Assembly: GCF_025943985.1 (NCBI RefSeq)
Contig: NZ_JAPCWE010000010.1
Location: 1 to 64,000, forward strand
Direction of reading: 5' to 3'
DNA from: Anaerorudis cellulosivorans
GTDB lineage: Bacteria; Bacteroidota; Bacteroidia; Bacteroidales; Dysgonomonadaceae
Length of the DNA stretch: 64,000 nucleotides
Shown here piece by piece: positions 54,892-64,000 of the stretch. A model generated the notes under the pieces. That model had not been told where the DNA came from, did not search any database, and saw nothing but the letters and a program-made list of their open reading frames with translations. Each line of letters opens with the position of its first letter. Positions within the stretch are counted from its first letter, which is position 1. The position numbers were made by a program, and so were the translations under genes.

Positions 54892-57876
54892 ATGAAATCA
54901 GATATATCCAAATCCGTTATTAAGACGCATGACATCAGACAGTTTCAGTTTCGCGATACACCATTTGTGAAATTGATGAACAGGCGCATTTACAATATCC
55001 TGATGATTGCTTCGCGTTACGATATGTTTATTTTACAAGACGACGGTCGGGTAGAAGAGCAGATTTTCAATGAGTATGCATCGCTCAACCTTCGTTATCC
55101 GCCACTTTTTACTCAGGTAAGCACCCGAAAAGAGGTAATGAATGAGTTGAAAACCAATCGTTACGAATTGATTATTTGCATGCCGAATATGGATAACAGC
55201 GAGGTATTCGAGATGGCAAAAAACATTAAGGCCGACCATCCTCATATTCCGATTGTGGTTTTGACCCCTTTCTCTAAAAGTGTGTCTAAAACATTGGAAA
55301 AGGAAGATTTAAGCGGGATCGATTATGTTTTTAGTTGGTTGGGAGATGCCGACTTGCTGCTGGCTATCATCAAACTCATTGAGGATCGCATGAATGTAGA
55401 AAACGATGTAAAAACCGTTGGGGTACAAACCATTATGTTGGTTGAGGATTCTGTACGGTTTTATTCGTCCGAACTCTCCCTTTTATATAAGTTTGTATTG
55501 TTTGAATCGAAAGAATTTTCAAGAGAAGCCCTGAATGAGCATCAGCGTATGCTCCGCATGAGGGGAAGGCCTAAAATACTTTTGGCTCGAAGTTATGAGG
55601 AGGCGGTTGATCTTTACCGTAAGTATGGCAATAATATGCTTGGAGTTATTTCCGATATGAGTTTCAATCATGAAGGGGAGAAAGATAAATTAGCCGGAAA
55701 AAAATTAGGGGAGTGGATTCGAAATCACGACAAATACATTCCTATTATTTTGGCTTCGTCTGAAAGTGAAAACAAGAAATATGCGGTTGAAATTGATGCT
55801 TCGTTTATCGACAAAAATTCCAAAACATTTCCTTACGATCTTCGCAAAGCGATAAAGGAGAATTTCGGTTTTGGTGATTTCATCATTGTTAATCCTCACA
55901 CCCAAGAAGAAATTTTCAGAATAAAGAATCTGAAGGAATTGCAAAACACTATTCGGCAGATTCCCGACGATTCGTTATATTTTCATTTGTCGCGTAATCA
56001 TTTTTCCCGTTTTTTTTATTCGCGAGCTATGTTCCCTGTTGCAGAAATGCTGAAACGGATCGACGTTTCGGAATACGAGAGTATGGATGAGGCACGTGAG
56101 CTGATTTATGATGCCATCGTGCAGTATCGGCGCATGAAAAATACGGGTGTAGTGGCGATTTTCGACCGAGATCGGTTCGATCAGTTTTCCAATTTTGCCC
56201 GTATTGGGGAAGATTCGTTGGGCGGAAAAGGCCGTGGTTTGGCGTTTATGGGGAGCATGGTTAAAATGCACCCCGAGTTTAATGCCTATGATAATTTCCC
56301 GGTTCTGATTCCGCGTACCGTGGTGCTTTGTACGGATATCTTCGATGAATTTATGGAAACCAACCAATTGTATCCGCAGGTGATGTTGGATTTGTCTGAT
56401 GAGGAGATTTTGAAACTCTTTCTGAATGCGAAGCTTCCGGAAAGGTTGGTCAACGATTTTTTGGTGTTTTTTGATGCCATCAACGGTCCTATAGCCATTC
56501 GTTCCTCGAGTCTTCTGGAGGATTCCCGCTATCAGCCTTTTGCCGGAATTTATTCCACATATATGATTCCTTTTGTGGACGATAAGCAAGAAATGGTACG
56601 GATGATCAGCGACGGGATTAAAGCGGTATATGCTTCAGTTTTTTATAAAGACACCAAGGCTTACATGGCTGCAACCCGAAACTTTATTGATCAGGAAAAA
56701 ATGGCCATTCTTCTGCAGGAAGTGGTAGGCACACAGTATGGTTCGCATTTTTATCCGACCATTTCAGGCGTAGCGCGCTCGATCAATTATTATCCTATCG
56801 GAAACGAAAAACCGGAAGATGGGATAGTAAACATGGGCCTGGGATTGGGGAAATACATTGTGGACGGCAATGTGGGATTGCGTTTTTCCCCTTTGCATGC
56901 TTCCAACATTCTTCAATTGAGCACTTTGGAAATGGCTTTAAAAGAAACGCAGACCCGTTTTTATGCACTCGATATGAATAATGCCGTAAAAGAGTTCCCT
57001 GTTGATGATAGTTTTAATCTCCTGAAGCTGGGATTGAAAGAAGCCGAGAATGATGGGGCATTGAGGTATATTGCATCGACCTATGATCCGATGGATCAGA
57101 TTATCCGTGAGGGCTATTATCCCGGTGGACGAAAAGTCATTTCTTTTTCGCATATTCTGCAGCATGGTATGTTTCCCCTTGCCGAGATTTTGGATAATGT
57201 GTTGAAGGTGGGGCAACGTGAGATGGGACGACCGGTAGAAATCGAGTTTGCCGTTAATGTGAAGAATCAAAAGGAAGGCGCTTTTTACTTGTTGCAAATC
57301 CGCCCCATTGTCGATAGTCGCGAAATGGTGTCGGAAGATCTCTCCAAAATAGAAAAAAAAGAAATGATTCTTTATTCTGAAAGTGCTTTGGGAAATGGCA
57401 TTTCGAATGATGTTTATGATGTGGTTTATGTAAAGACGGAATCATACAATGCAGCTAATAATTCGCTGGTTGCGCGTGAGATTGAGAAACTGAACAAAAC
57501 CTTTTCCGAGAGTGATCGAAATTATATTCTCGTCGGACCCGGTCGGTGGGGTTCTTCCGATCCTTGGTTGGGAATCCCGGTTAAATGGCCCCATATCAGT
57601 CAGGCTAGGGTTATTGTGGAGTCGGGATTGGAGAATTACCGAGTGGAACCGAGTCAGGGAACCCATTTTTTTCAGAATCTCACTTCATTTGGAGTAGGGT
57701 ATTTTACCATCAATCCCTTTTTAAAAGACGGAGGTTTTTTCGACGAAGCTTTTTTGAATGCTCAACCTGCAGCATACGAAACGGATTTTATTCGGCATGT
57801 ACACTTCGATAGTTCGCTGACAATAATCATCAATGGCAAAAAGAAAACAGGAGTGGTATTAAAACCGGGAGAATAA
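54892..57876 (+). CDS. Receiver-PEP/pyruvate-binding (PPDK-N) hybrid protein
   Basis: A 994-residue cytoplasmic protein. The first receiver-like domain (about 35-165) lacks the phospho-Asp (ICMPNM where D is expected). The second (about 180-320) looks intact: VEDS acidic pair (E185/D186), D255 in ISDMS, Ser in LASSES and Lys in FIDKNS. Then comes a PEP-synthase-type ATP-grasp domain (about 435-815) with GGKGRGLAFMG, PIAIRSSSLLEDS and FYLLQIRPI. The phosphohistidine swivelling domain and PEP TIM barrel of true PEP synthases are absent; instead there is a C-terminal domain of about 170 residues with YILVGPGRWGSSDPWLG. Function unknown; it may be a signal-controlled ATP-dependent phosphotransferase acting on a separate partner. 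Confidence 0.82.
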   Translation: MKSDISKSVIKTHDIRQFQFRDTPFVKLMNRRIYNILMIASRYDMFILQDDGRVEEQIFNEYASLNLRYPPLFTQVSTRKEVMNELKTNRYELIICMPNMDNSEVFEMAKNIKADHPHIPIVVLTPFSKSVSKTLEKEDLSGIDYVFSWLGDADLLLAIIKLIEDRMNVENDVKTVGVQTIMLVEDSVRFYSSELSLLYKFVLFESKEFSREALNEHQRMLRMRGRPKILLARSYEEAVDLYRKYGNNMLGVISDMSFNHEGEKDKLAGKKLGEWIRNHDKYIPIILASSESENKKYAVEIDASFIDKNSKTFPYDLRKAIKENFGFGDFIIVNPHTQEEIFRIKNLKELQNTIRQIPDDSLYFHLSRNHFSRFFYSRAMFPVAEMLKRIDVSEYESMDEARELIYDAIVQYRRMKNTGVVAIFDRDRFDQFSNFARIGEDSLGGKGRGLAFMGSMVKMHPEFNAYDNFPVLIPRTVVLCTDIFDEFMETNQLYPQVMLDLSDEEILKLFLNAKLPERLVNDFLVFFDAINGPIAIRSSSLLEDSRYQPFAGIYSTYMIPFVDDKQEMVRMISDGIKAVYASVFYKDTKAYMAATRNFIDQEKMAILLQEVVGTQYGSHFYPTISGVARSINYYPIGNEKPEDGIVNMGLGLGKYIVDGNVGLRFSPLHASNILQLSTLEMALKETQTRFYALDMNNAVKEFPVDDSFNLLKLGLKEAENDGALRYIASTYDPMDQIIREGYYPGGRKVISFSHILQHGMFPLAEILDNVLKVGQREMGRPVEIEFAVNVKNQKEGAFYLLQIRPIVDSREMVSEDLSKIEKKEMILYSESALGNGISNDVYDVVYVKTESYNAANNSLVAREIEKLNKTFSESDRNYILVGPGRWGSSDPWLGIPVKWPHISQARVIVESGLENYRVEPSQGTHFFQNLTSFGVGYFTINPFLKDGGFFDEAFLNAQPAAYETDFIRHVHFDSSLTIIINGKKKTGVVLKPGE

Positions 57877-58091
57877 TTTTCTTTTCAATCTTAGATCTTG
57901 GTACAGTAATATTTATATGCGAAAAACATGTAGTTTGCTACTGTTTAAGGAAGCTGTAAGTGTGTTAAGTATAGTTAAAATATACACTTTTATGCAGCGT
58001 TTTGCTTCTTCACCAATCTATTTCAATGTGTATACGAGATCTCAACTACACAAATTACACTATTTTTTAATTATTAAGAAAGAAAGTTATT

Positions 58092-58835
58092 ATGAAAAGA
58101 TTTTCCATTTATGTAGTAAGCCTGATGTTGTCAGGCACATTTTTTATTGCTTGTGACGATGATGAAAGCAATGGCAAATTGACTTTTGACAAGAATAGCG
58201 TTGAAGTGTTTGTCGGTGAGGAAACTGTTATGAAGGTTAGAGGTGGAGTAGCTCCTTATACAGCGACACCGGCCGATGAGACAATTGCCGAGGCAACAGT
58301 AGACGGCGGTGATATAACGATCAAGGGAGTGAAAGAAGGCACGACTACCGTAAAAGTAACGGATAAGAACGGTCTTGAGGCTACCATAGCCGTTGAGGTG
58401 AAAGAAGATCCCTATGAGAATGAAAAAGGAGATGCCACCGTGCGGATCAAATGGGATACGTACGAGAAGATAGAAGGCAGGGATGAAGGAATCTTTTTGT
58501 TGACCAAAGCAGAAGACAAGACGGTTACTTTTTCCTGGACAAACGAAGAGGAAGTTGAGTCTCTGGTGTTGACGTTTAAGGATACCGAAGATAAAATCGG
58601 TGCCGAAGGTAATGAAGAAGAAAGCGCTTCCGGAAAAGAGGATGCAACTCCTGTAGGTAAACTGACGGTAACCGTTGACGGAGAAAGTACCGATTACGAT
58701 GTAACTTCATTTAGGCTTGTGCAAGCCAAACCGGCCGACGATGAAGAAGGAACTCCGATTACTTATTGGATTGCCTTTACGGCAGACAATAAATCAGGAC
58801 TTGCTGTTGCTCCGTTGACAGTAGAGACGGAGTAA
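58092..58835 (+). CDS. Ig-like (BIG2-type) domain lipoprotein
   Basis: A 247-residue exported lipoprotein, with the signal MKRFSIYVVSLMLSGTFFIAC ending at Cys21 in a lipobox (FIAC), followed by an Asp/Glu stretch (DDDES) like a Bacteroidetes surface-export signal. Residues about 30-105 form a bacterial Ig-like domain (VEVFVGEETVMKVRGGVAPY, KGVKEGTTTVKVTDKNG). The remaining acidic part (about 110-247) is beta-rich and unassigned. It may be a surface-exposed binding protein; the ligand is unknown. It lies between the receiver hybrid and the alpha-2-macroglobulin gene, with a strong terminator after it. Confidence 0.72.
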   Translation: MKRFSIYVVSLMLSGTFFIACDDDESNGKLTFDKNSVEVFVGEETVMKVRGGVAPYTATPADETIAEATVDGGDITIKGVKEGTTTVKVTDKNGLEATIAVEVKEDPYENEKGDATVRIKWDTYEKIEGRDEGIFLLTKAEDKTVTFSWTNEEEVESLVLTFKDTEDKIGAEGNEEESASGKEDATPVGKLTVTVDGESTDYDVTSFRLVQAKPADDEEGTPITYWIAFTADNKSGLAVAPLTVETE

Positions 58836-58857
58836 GCTAAAGTTTTATTTTTTCTTT

Positions 58858-58906
58858 ACCGGTATCTTCTTCCAATGCATGCTATGAAAGAAGATACCGG
58901 TTTTTT
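58858..58906 (+). terminator. Intrinsic terminator after the Ig-like lipoprotein gene
   Basis: A perfect 14-bp stem (58858-58871 with 58888-58901) with a 16-base loop is followed by six T. Confidence 0.92.
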
Positions 58907-59015
58907 GGCTCTTTCCGGCGATCCTCATATTGTCTATTCCCTTTTCAATCAAAACAAAAAGTAGCTGAAATTGTTAAAAGGATAGTCGATTCAATTATTC
59001 GCAAACAACGCATCT

Positions 59016-62000
59016 ATGAACAAAATTTACCTTACATTGCTCCTTTTGGCCTATGCTGCAGGAGTTTTTTCCCAGAATAACCTTTCGATGAATAAAGACC
59101 GTTATGAAGACGAATGGATAAAAGTGGTCGAATTTGAACAAAAATCGCTGCCTCGATCGGCTTCGAAAGTTGTAGATAATATTTTACGCAAGGCGATTGC
59201 CGAAAAAAACAGTCCTCAGGTAATTAAAGCGCTCATTCATAAAGGAAAATATGAATTGACTATAGATGCCGAAAACGATACGATTGTATTTGTGAAGCTG
59301 AATGAGATGCTTTTAAGGAGTACGGATAACATTGAAAAATCGGTCTTGCATTCCCTATTGGGCGAGCTTTATTTGCAGTATTATCATAAATATCGGCATG
59401 AAATTGACCGCCGGACTATTTTAACAGGGTATGTGCCTTCAAATATGAAGGAGTGGACAAGGAATATTTTTTTCGATAAAATTGTTGAGCATCTGAATAC
59501 TTCGCTTGCCCCTCATGCTGAATTGGAAAGAACGAAAGTGGAAACGTATGCAACCGTGGTAGAGTTGGGAAAAGATTCTCGTCGGTTTTTCCCTTCAATG
59601 TACGATTTTTTGACACGGCGTGCCATCGATTTTTTCAAGCAGTTGAGTGGGAATGAAGATTTAAGCATAACGCTGGTAAAGAAGAATATTCAGCAGGAAT
59701 TGCTATTCGCCCCGGCTGAAGTGTATATAAACTTGCCGTTTGATCCCTCCTCAACCGACTATCATTTATGGACATTGGAAACTTATCGTAAGTTGTTGCG
59801 ATCGTTGCTGGAGTGCAAGATGGACGAATCTGTGCTGCTTGTCGAGTTGGACAAGCTCGAGCATTTGCGAAATTTGCCGTCGGCCTTTGATAACTATGCC
59901 TTACCTGCGTTGGAGAAACTGCTCTCGCGATGGGAAACCAATCCGATGAGTGTGGAGATTATCGATAAAATAGCCGATTTTTACCTGAATACATCCGTTC
60001 ACACCTTGGCTTATCGTGCTGACGATTCGGTTCAAGTTGCAAAAAACAAGAAGGCATATGAACTTTTAAAAAAAGGGATAGAACAATTTCCCCGGTATGA
60101 ACGGATAAGTATATTGCAAAACAAGTTGAATGTTCTTACGCATCCTTCACTGGTTGTTGAGGGGAGAAAAACATTTACTCCACGTGGCGAGAAGAAACTG
60201 AAAGTAACGTATAGGAACCTTCAGAAAGTAACGGCTAAACTGTATTGTATTACTGCACCTGTTTCATACCGTAGTGATGAGGGATTGATGAAAAATGAAA
60301 GAAAGGTGTTTGTTAAAGATATAGTATTTGAGTTGCCTACCCTTGAGCCTTATCGATTTGGGGAAGCGTCGTTTTTTGTCGATATACACGAGTATGGGAC
60401 GTATAAACTGGAATTCGAGACAGATAAAAAAACGGACGACAAAGCTGCCTGTTATTTCTCGGTTTCGGATTTGTCCTCCTTTTCCCGAGCATTGGATTCG
60501 AATAACTATGAGTTTTTCGCGGTAAATAGAGTAACCGGAAAACCGATAAAAAAGGCGCAGATTCATCTTTATTCACTGAAAGGGGATTGGAAAAACCGCT
60601 ATTATCGGAAAGAGAATGTGCTGATAACCGATAAGTCGGGTAGGGCTTCGTTTAACTTATCGAATAAAAAAGAGGGTAGGGATCTATTTTATCGGGTGGT
60701 TTCGGGAAAGGACAGTTGCTCTTTGCTTTCCCCCGTGCCCTATCGGTATGAGCAATATGTATCCGGCGAAAGTAGTCGCGAAACGGTCAATTTGTTTACC
60801 GACAGAAACGTGTATCGTCCGGGGCAGACGGTTTTTTTTAAGGTGATCGCTACGCGAACGGATGGGAGAGCTGCTGTTTTGCATCAAAATAAAACGTTAG
60901 AAGTTGTTCTTAAGGATGCCAACATGCAGGAAGTGGCAAAACAGCGGTTGAAGACTAATGAATTTGGTTCAGTTGCCGGAGAATTTGTACTTCCACGTCA
61001 TGTGTTGTCGGGATATTTTCAACTTGTTTATGAAGATCAAGTGGTAGGATTCAGGGTGGAGGAGTATAAACGTCCTACTTTTGAAGTGATCTTCGATAAA
61101 ATCAGCCAAACCTATGCTTTTGGAGAAGAAATTACGTTGAAAGGCAAAGCCGAAAGTTTTTCGGGAATAAAAATCCGGCAGGCAGGTGTGAATTATCGCA
61201 TTCTTCGTCGACAGCCTTGGTGGCGATCGTTGGTTAGTTCTTCTGAATATTTCGATGGGGGTACAGTGGTTACCGATGAAAGGGGTGAATTTGAAATACG
61301 ATTTATTCCCCGCAAGTCGGATGTCGATCCTGTTTTTCCTGCCGTATATACTTTTTCGGTGGAAGCGGTGGTTACCGATATCAATGGTGAAAGTCAGAGG
61401 GGAAATTATGATATAGTCGTTGGCGATGTTTCCATGATGTTGGACATCGAGATGACGGAGAAATGGGAGAAGAACGAAGCCCCTCAGATCGTTTTTTCTG
61501 CCAAAAATCTCGACGGAAATGAAATTGCGACAAAAGGAACCTATCGGGTTTTTTCCTTGTCGGAAAACGACTCTATTTCCCAACAAGTATTGGAAGGCAA
61601 TTTTGTAACCGGCGAACAAATGGAGTTGAGGGCGAAACTGGGTCGATTATCTTCGGGAAAATATTGTATTCGGTTATTGGCAGAAGACGATAAGGGAAAT
61701 ACGGTGGAAGCAGAAAAAAAGGTGGTATTGTTTTCTTATGCCGATAAAAAACCGCCTTATAAAACCAATGAATGGTTGGTGGAAAAAAATACCACTTTTG
61801 GTGAAGGAGTAAATTCAGAAATTATCCTCGGAGTTTCCGACAAAGATGTCCCTGTTTTGTTTGAAATATGGCAAGGGAACAAGCTGCATAAAAGGGAGTG
61901 GGTTACCTTGAGCGAAGAAAACAGGACATTTCGTATTCCTTATCAAGCTCAATTGAAAGATCAGGCGTCGGTTGTTTTTACCTACATAAAAAACGAAAAA

Positions 62001-64000
62001 TTTTATTCTCATCGGGTAGATTTGCAAGTTGAAAAAGAGAAGAAGGAATTGGGGGTAAAACTATCCGTTTTTCGCGATAAGATACGACCCGGCACACAGG
62101 AAGAGTGGCGATTGACGGTAACTGATGTGGATGGGAAACCGGCAAGGGCTGAAGTATTGGCTTCCATGTACGATTTCTCGTTGGATAAGATTTATCCGAC
62201 TACAGCTTGGGAATGGAAAGTATCGGATGGGAGAGAGGCAATGAATAGGGTCCCGCTTATTTACAAGGATGTTTCTTTCGATAACGAATTTGTCACACAA
62301 TATTTTCCGTTTGATGAAATAAAGATTGTGCCTTTTGTTTTCGATACCTTCAATTGGTTCGGATTCAGTTTGTTTTCGAGAAGTGATTTTATGACCAGGG
62401 GATTAACTTCGGATATAAAAGGGAATTTGATGGGAATGGCTTCAACAAAAAAAAGCAGGGGTGACAGCGAGGTGTTTTTTACATCTGCTCCTGAAGTGAA
62501 TTTTCAATCCGATAGGGTGGCAAAAGGATCAGAGGAGAAAGCGGAGCCAATAGGGGGACAGAGTAAATTGCCCGGTTTCACGGATATTTACCAATCGCGG
62601 CGAAATTTCAATGAAGCAGCATTCTTTTTCCCTCAACTGCGGACTGACGACAAAGGCGAGACACAGCTGGCGTTCACGGTTCCCGAAAGTAATACCCGCT
62701 GGCGTTTTCGGGTGCTGGCTCACGATAAAAAGTTGAACGTCGGACAAATCGAAGCATTTGCCGTATCGCAGAAAGAGTTGATGGTTACGACCAACATGCC
62801 GCGATTTTTTCTTCAAGGTGACAAGACGGGAATCTCGGCAAAAATATCGAATCTTTCAGACCGTGATATCGCCGTGAATGTAAAAATCGAATTTTTCAAT
62901 CCCATGACCAACGAGGTAATAAGCAACATTGCCGTTCAACAGGAGGTACAAACGTTTTCGCTTGCAAAAGGAGCTTCTTCTGCTGCATCGTGGATGGTTG
63001 ACGTACCGGCCGATATCGATGTTCTTGGCGTGCGTATAATTGCCGAAAACGAATCGTTCAGCGACAGCGAACAACATGCCATTGCCGTGCTTCCCAATCG
63101 TATGCTCGCTACAGAAAGCATGCGCTTGGATGTACAGGCCAATGAAACCAAGGAATTTACAATGGATCGGTTGGCAAATCGTTCTTCCGATACTGCCCGG
63201 CCTTATCGTCTCACGTTGGAATTTGCTTCCAATCCGGCCTGGTATGCCATACAGGCGTTGCCGGTAATGAGCAATCCCGAAAGCGATAATGCAGTGAGTT
63301 GGTTTGCTTCGTACTATGCCAATACCTTGGGTTATCATATTTCGCAGGCTTATCCTCAAGTTGCTGCCATGATTGAGGTATGGAAAAAACAATCGTTTTC
63401 GGAAGAAACTTTTCTCTCGAATCTTCAAAAGAATGAAGAACTGAAAAATGTTTTGCTGGAAGAAACTCCATGGGTGTTGGAAGCTAAAAACGAAGCAGAG
63501 CAAAAGGAAAAACTGTCGTTGCTGTTCGATCCCAATCGTTCAAATCTGATCACTCGACAGGCTGTCGATAAACTTCGTGAGTTGCAGACTTCCGAAGGGG
63601 GATGGAGTTGGTTTAAAGATTTTCGCTCAAGCCGCAGCATCACGCAATATATTCTTTACGGGTTTAGTCAATTGAAAGAACTGAAGGCTGTCGAGTTTAC
63701 CGACGATATTCGTACGATGCAGGCTAAAGCCGTTTCGTACATCGATTCCGAAGCGTTGCGAAGTTTCGAACTTTTCAAAAAGCAGGATAAGAATTGGAGA
63801 AACATCAAAACTATTTCTACACCCGATTTGGAATATTTATATGTTCGATCAGCGTATACGCAGTATGCATCGAGCAAAGAGGTACAAGAAATGGTCAATT
63901 TTTATACGGGGACATTGGTAGATAACTGGACAAAATACGGTTTGTATGAGCGTTCGCTTATTGCCTTACTGATGTCACGCCGGGGCAAGCAGTCTGTGGT
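59016..64000 (+). CDS. Alpha-2-macroglobulin family protein (partial, runs off the right edge)
   Basis: At least 1661 codons are open from the ATG at 59016 to the window end with no stop. The N-terminus is a cleavable Sec signal (YLTLLLLAYAAGVFSQ) without lipobox Cys. A macroglobulin MG2-type domain begins near residue 590 (FTDRNVYRPGQTVFFKV), and the A2M domain near residue 1200 (FFPQLRTDDKGETQLAFTV, NTRWRFRVLAHD). Near residue 1405 the segment that should carry the thioester C-x-E-Q reads ALPVMSNPESDNAVSWFASYYAN, with no Cys. LQTSEGGWSWFKD follows in the alpha-helical domain. Such proteins are thought to trap proteases in the periplasm; without the thioester this one would have to act non-covalently. 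Confidence 0.9.
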   Translation, partial: MNKIYLTLLLLAYAAGVFSQNNLSMNKDRYEDEWIKVVEFEQKSLPRSASKVVDNILRKAIAEKNSPQVIKALIHKGKYELTIDAENDTIVFVKLNEMLLRSTDNIEKSVLHSLLGELYLQYYHKYRHEIDRRTILTGYVPSNMKEWTRNIFFDKIVEHLNTSLAPHAELERTKVETYATVVELGKDSRRFFPSMYDFLTRRAIDFFKQLSGNEDLSITLVKKNIQQELLFAPAEVYINLPFDPSSTDYHLWTLETYRKLLRSLLECKMDESVLLVELDKLEHLRNLPSAFDNYALPALEKLLSRWETNPMSVEIIDKIADFYLNTSVHTLAYRADDSVQVAKNKKAYELLKKGIEQFPRYERISILQNKLNVLTHPSLVVEGRKTFTPRGEKKLKVTYRNLQKVTAKLYCITAPVSYRSDEGLMKNERKVFVKDIVFELPTLEPYRFGEASFFVDIHEYGTYKLEFETDKKTDDKAACYFSVSDLSSFSRALDSNNYEFFAVNRVTGKPIKKAQIHLYSLKGDWKNRYYRKENVLITDKSGRASFNLSNKKEGRDLFYRVVSGKDSCSLLSPVPYRYEQYVSGESSRETVNLFTDRNVYRPGQTVFFKVIATRTDGRAAVLHQNKTLEVVLKDANMQEVAKQRLKTNEFGSVAGEFVLPRHVLSGYFQLVYEDQVVGFRVEEYKRPTFEVIFDKISQTYAFGEEITLKGKAESFSGIKIRQAGVNYRILRRQPWWRSLVSSSEYFDGGTVVTDERGEFEIRFIPRKSDVDPVFPAVYTFSVEAVVTDINGESQRGNYDIVVGDVSMMLDIEMTEKWEKNEAPQIVFSAKNLDGNEIATKGTYRVFSLSENDSISQQVLEGNFVTGEQMELRAKLGRLSSGKYCIRLLAEDDKGNTVEAEKKVVLFSYADKKPPYKTNEWLVEKNTTFGEGVNSEIILGVSDKDVPVLFEIWQGNKLHKREWVTLSEENRTFRIPYQAQLKDQASVVFTYIKNEKFYSHRVDLQVEKEKKELGVKLSVFRDKIRPGTQEEWRLTVTDVDGKPARAEVLASMYDFSLDKIYPTTAWEWKVSDGREAMNRVPLIYKDVSFDNEFVTQYFPFDEIKIVPFVFDTFNWFGFSLFSRSDFMTRGLTSDIKGNLMGMASTKKSRGDSEVFFTSAPEVNFQSDRVAKGSEEKAEPIGGQSKLPGFTDIYQSRRNFNEAAFFFPQLRTDDKGETQLAFTVPESNTRWRFRVLAHDKKLNVGQIEAFAVSQKELMVTTNMPRFFLQGDKTGISAKISNLSDRDIAVNVKIEFFNPMTNEVISNIAVQQEVQTFSLAKGASSAASWMVDVPADIDVLGVRIIAENESFSDSEQHAIAVLPNRMLATESMRLDVQANETKEFTMDRLANRSSDTARPYRLTLEFASNPAWYAIQALPVMSNPESDNAVSWFASYYANTLGYHISQAYPQVAAMIEVWKKQSFSEETFLSNLQKNEELKNVLLEETPWVLEAKNEAEQKEKLSLLFDPNRSNLITRQAVDKLRELQTSEGGWSWFKDFRSSRSITQYILYGFSQLKELKAVEFTDDIRTMQAKAVSYIDSEALRSFELFKKQDKNWRNIKTISTPDLEYLYVRSAYTQYASSKEVQEMVNFYTGTLVDNWTKYGLYERSLIALLMSRRGKQSV

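Noticed and set aside
1-64000. CRISPR array, integrated phage or complete insertion sequence
   Set aside because: No regularly spaced repeats, integrase, transposase or phage structural genes were seen.

Overview
The window looks like a chromosomal segment of a Gram-negative member of the Bacteroidales. The evidence is a SusC/SusD pair with an ECF sigma factor and FecR-type anti-sigma factor, repeated TAnnTTTG promoter elements (the Bacteroidetes -7 box), lipid A/Kdo genes (waaA), and the neighbourhood DUF4924-rmlD-prfC. Gene content and moderate GC would fit the Dysgonomonadaceae/Porphyromonadaceae area, but that placement is inference. There is no rRNA, CRISPR array, prophage or intact insertion sequence; one tRNA gene (His) is present.

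Layout. 0.4-4.0 kb (minus): transketolase, ribose-5-phosphate isomerase B and an S41 peptidase lipoprotein. 4.2-7.2 kb: an RNA 2'-O-methyltransferase, tRNA-His (minus), then a bifunctional-nuclease-like/rsmE/nth operon. 7.3-14.3 kb (minus): M23 peptidase, aldose epimerase, a metallo-hydrolase, then DUF4924-rmlD-prfC. 14.4-18.4 kb (plus): a second metallo-beta-lactamase-fold enzyme, clpC and a GNAT acetyltransferase.

18.7-40.2 kb (all plus) is the accessory heart of the window. The first half is a polysaccharide utilisation locus: ECF sigma, FecR, STN-containing SusC, SusD, a divergent GH92 and a GH38 alpha-mannosidase, which points to an alpha-mannoside glycan. After a strong terminator, a new promoter overlapped by a perfect 22-bp palindrome starts a second cluster: an endonuclease/exonuclease/phosphatase-family lipoprotein, an exported PHP phosphoesterase, a Tat-exported Gfo/Idh/MocA oxidoreductase, a secreted protein with a HEAT-like region and two DUF1080 (3-keto-disaccharide hydrolase family) domains, a DoxX-type membrane protein and a second twin-arginine Gfo/Idh/MocA oxidoreductase. 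I read this as a candidate extracytoplasmic oxidise-then-cleave glycoside pathway; it is the most interesting system here. Base composition changes sharply inside this region: the SusC barrel and SusD are very AT-rich, while the Gfo/HEAT-DUF1080 cluster is clearly GC-richer than the rest.

40.3-43.9 kb (minus): azoreductase, mazG, dsbD. 44.2-53.2 kb (plus): an epimerase, dapB-lepB-wbqC, and gltX-waaA-pgpH (7TM-HD). 53.3-54.8 kb (minus): guaA. 54.9-64.0 kb (plus): an unusual receiver/PEP-synthase-like hybrid, an Ig-like lipoprotein, and an alpha-2-macroglobulin homologue that lacks the thioester motif and runs off the right edge.
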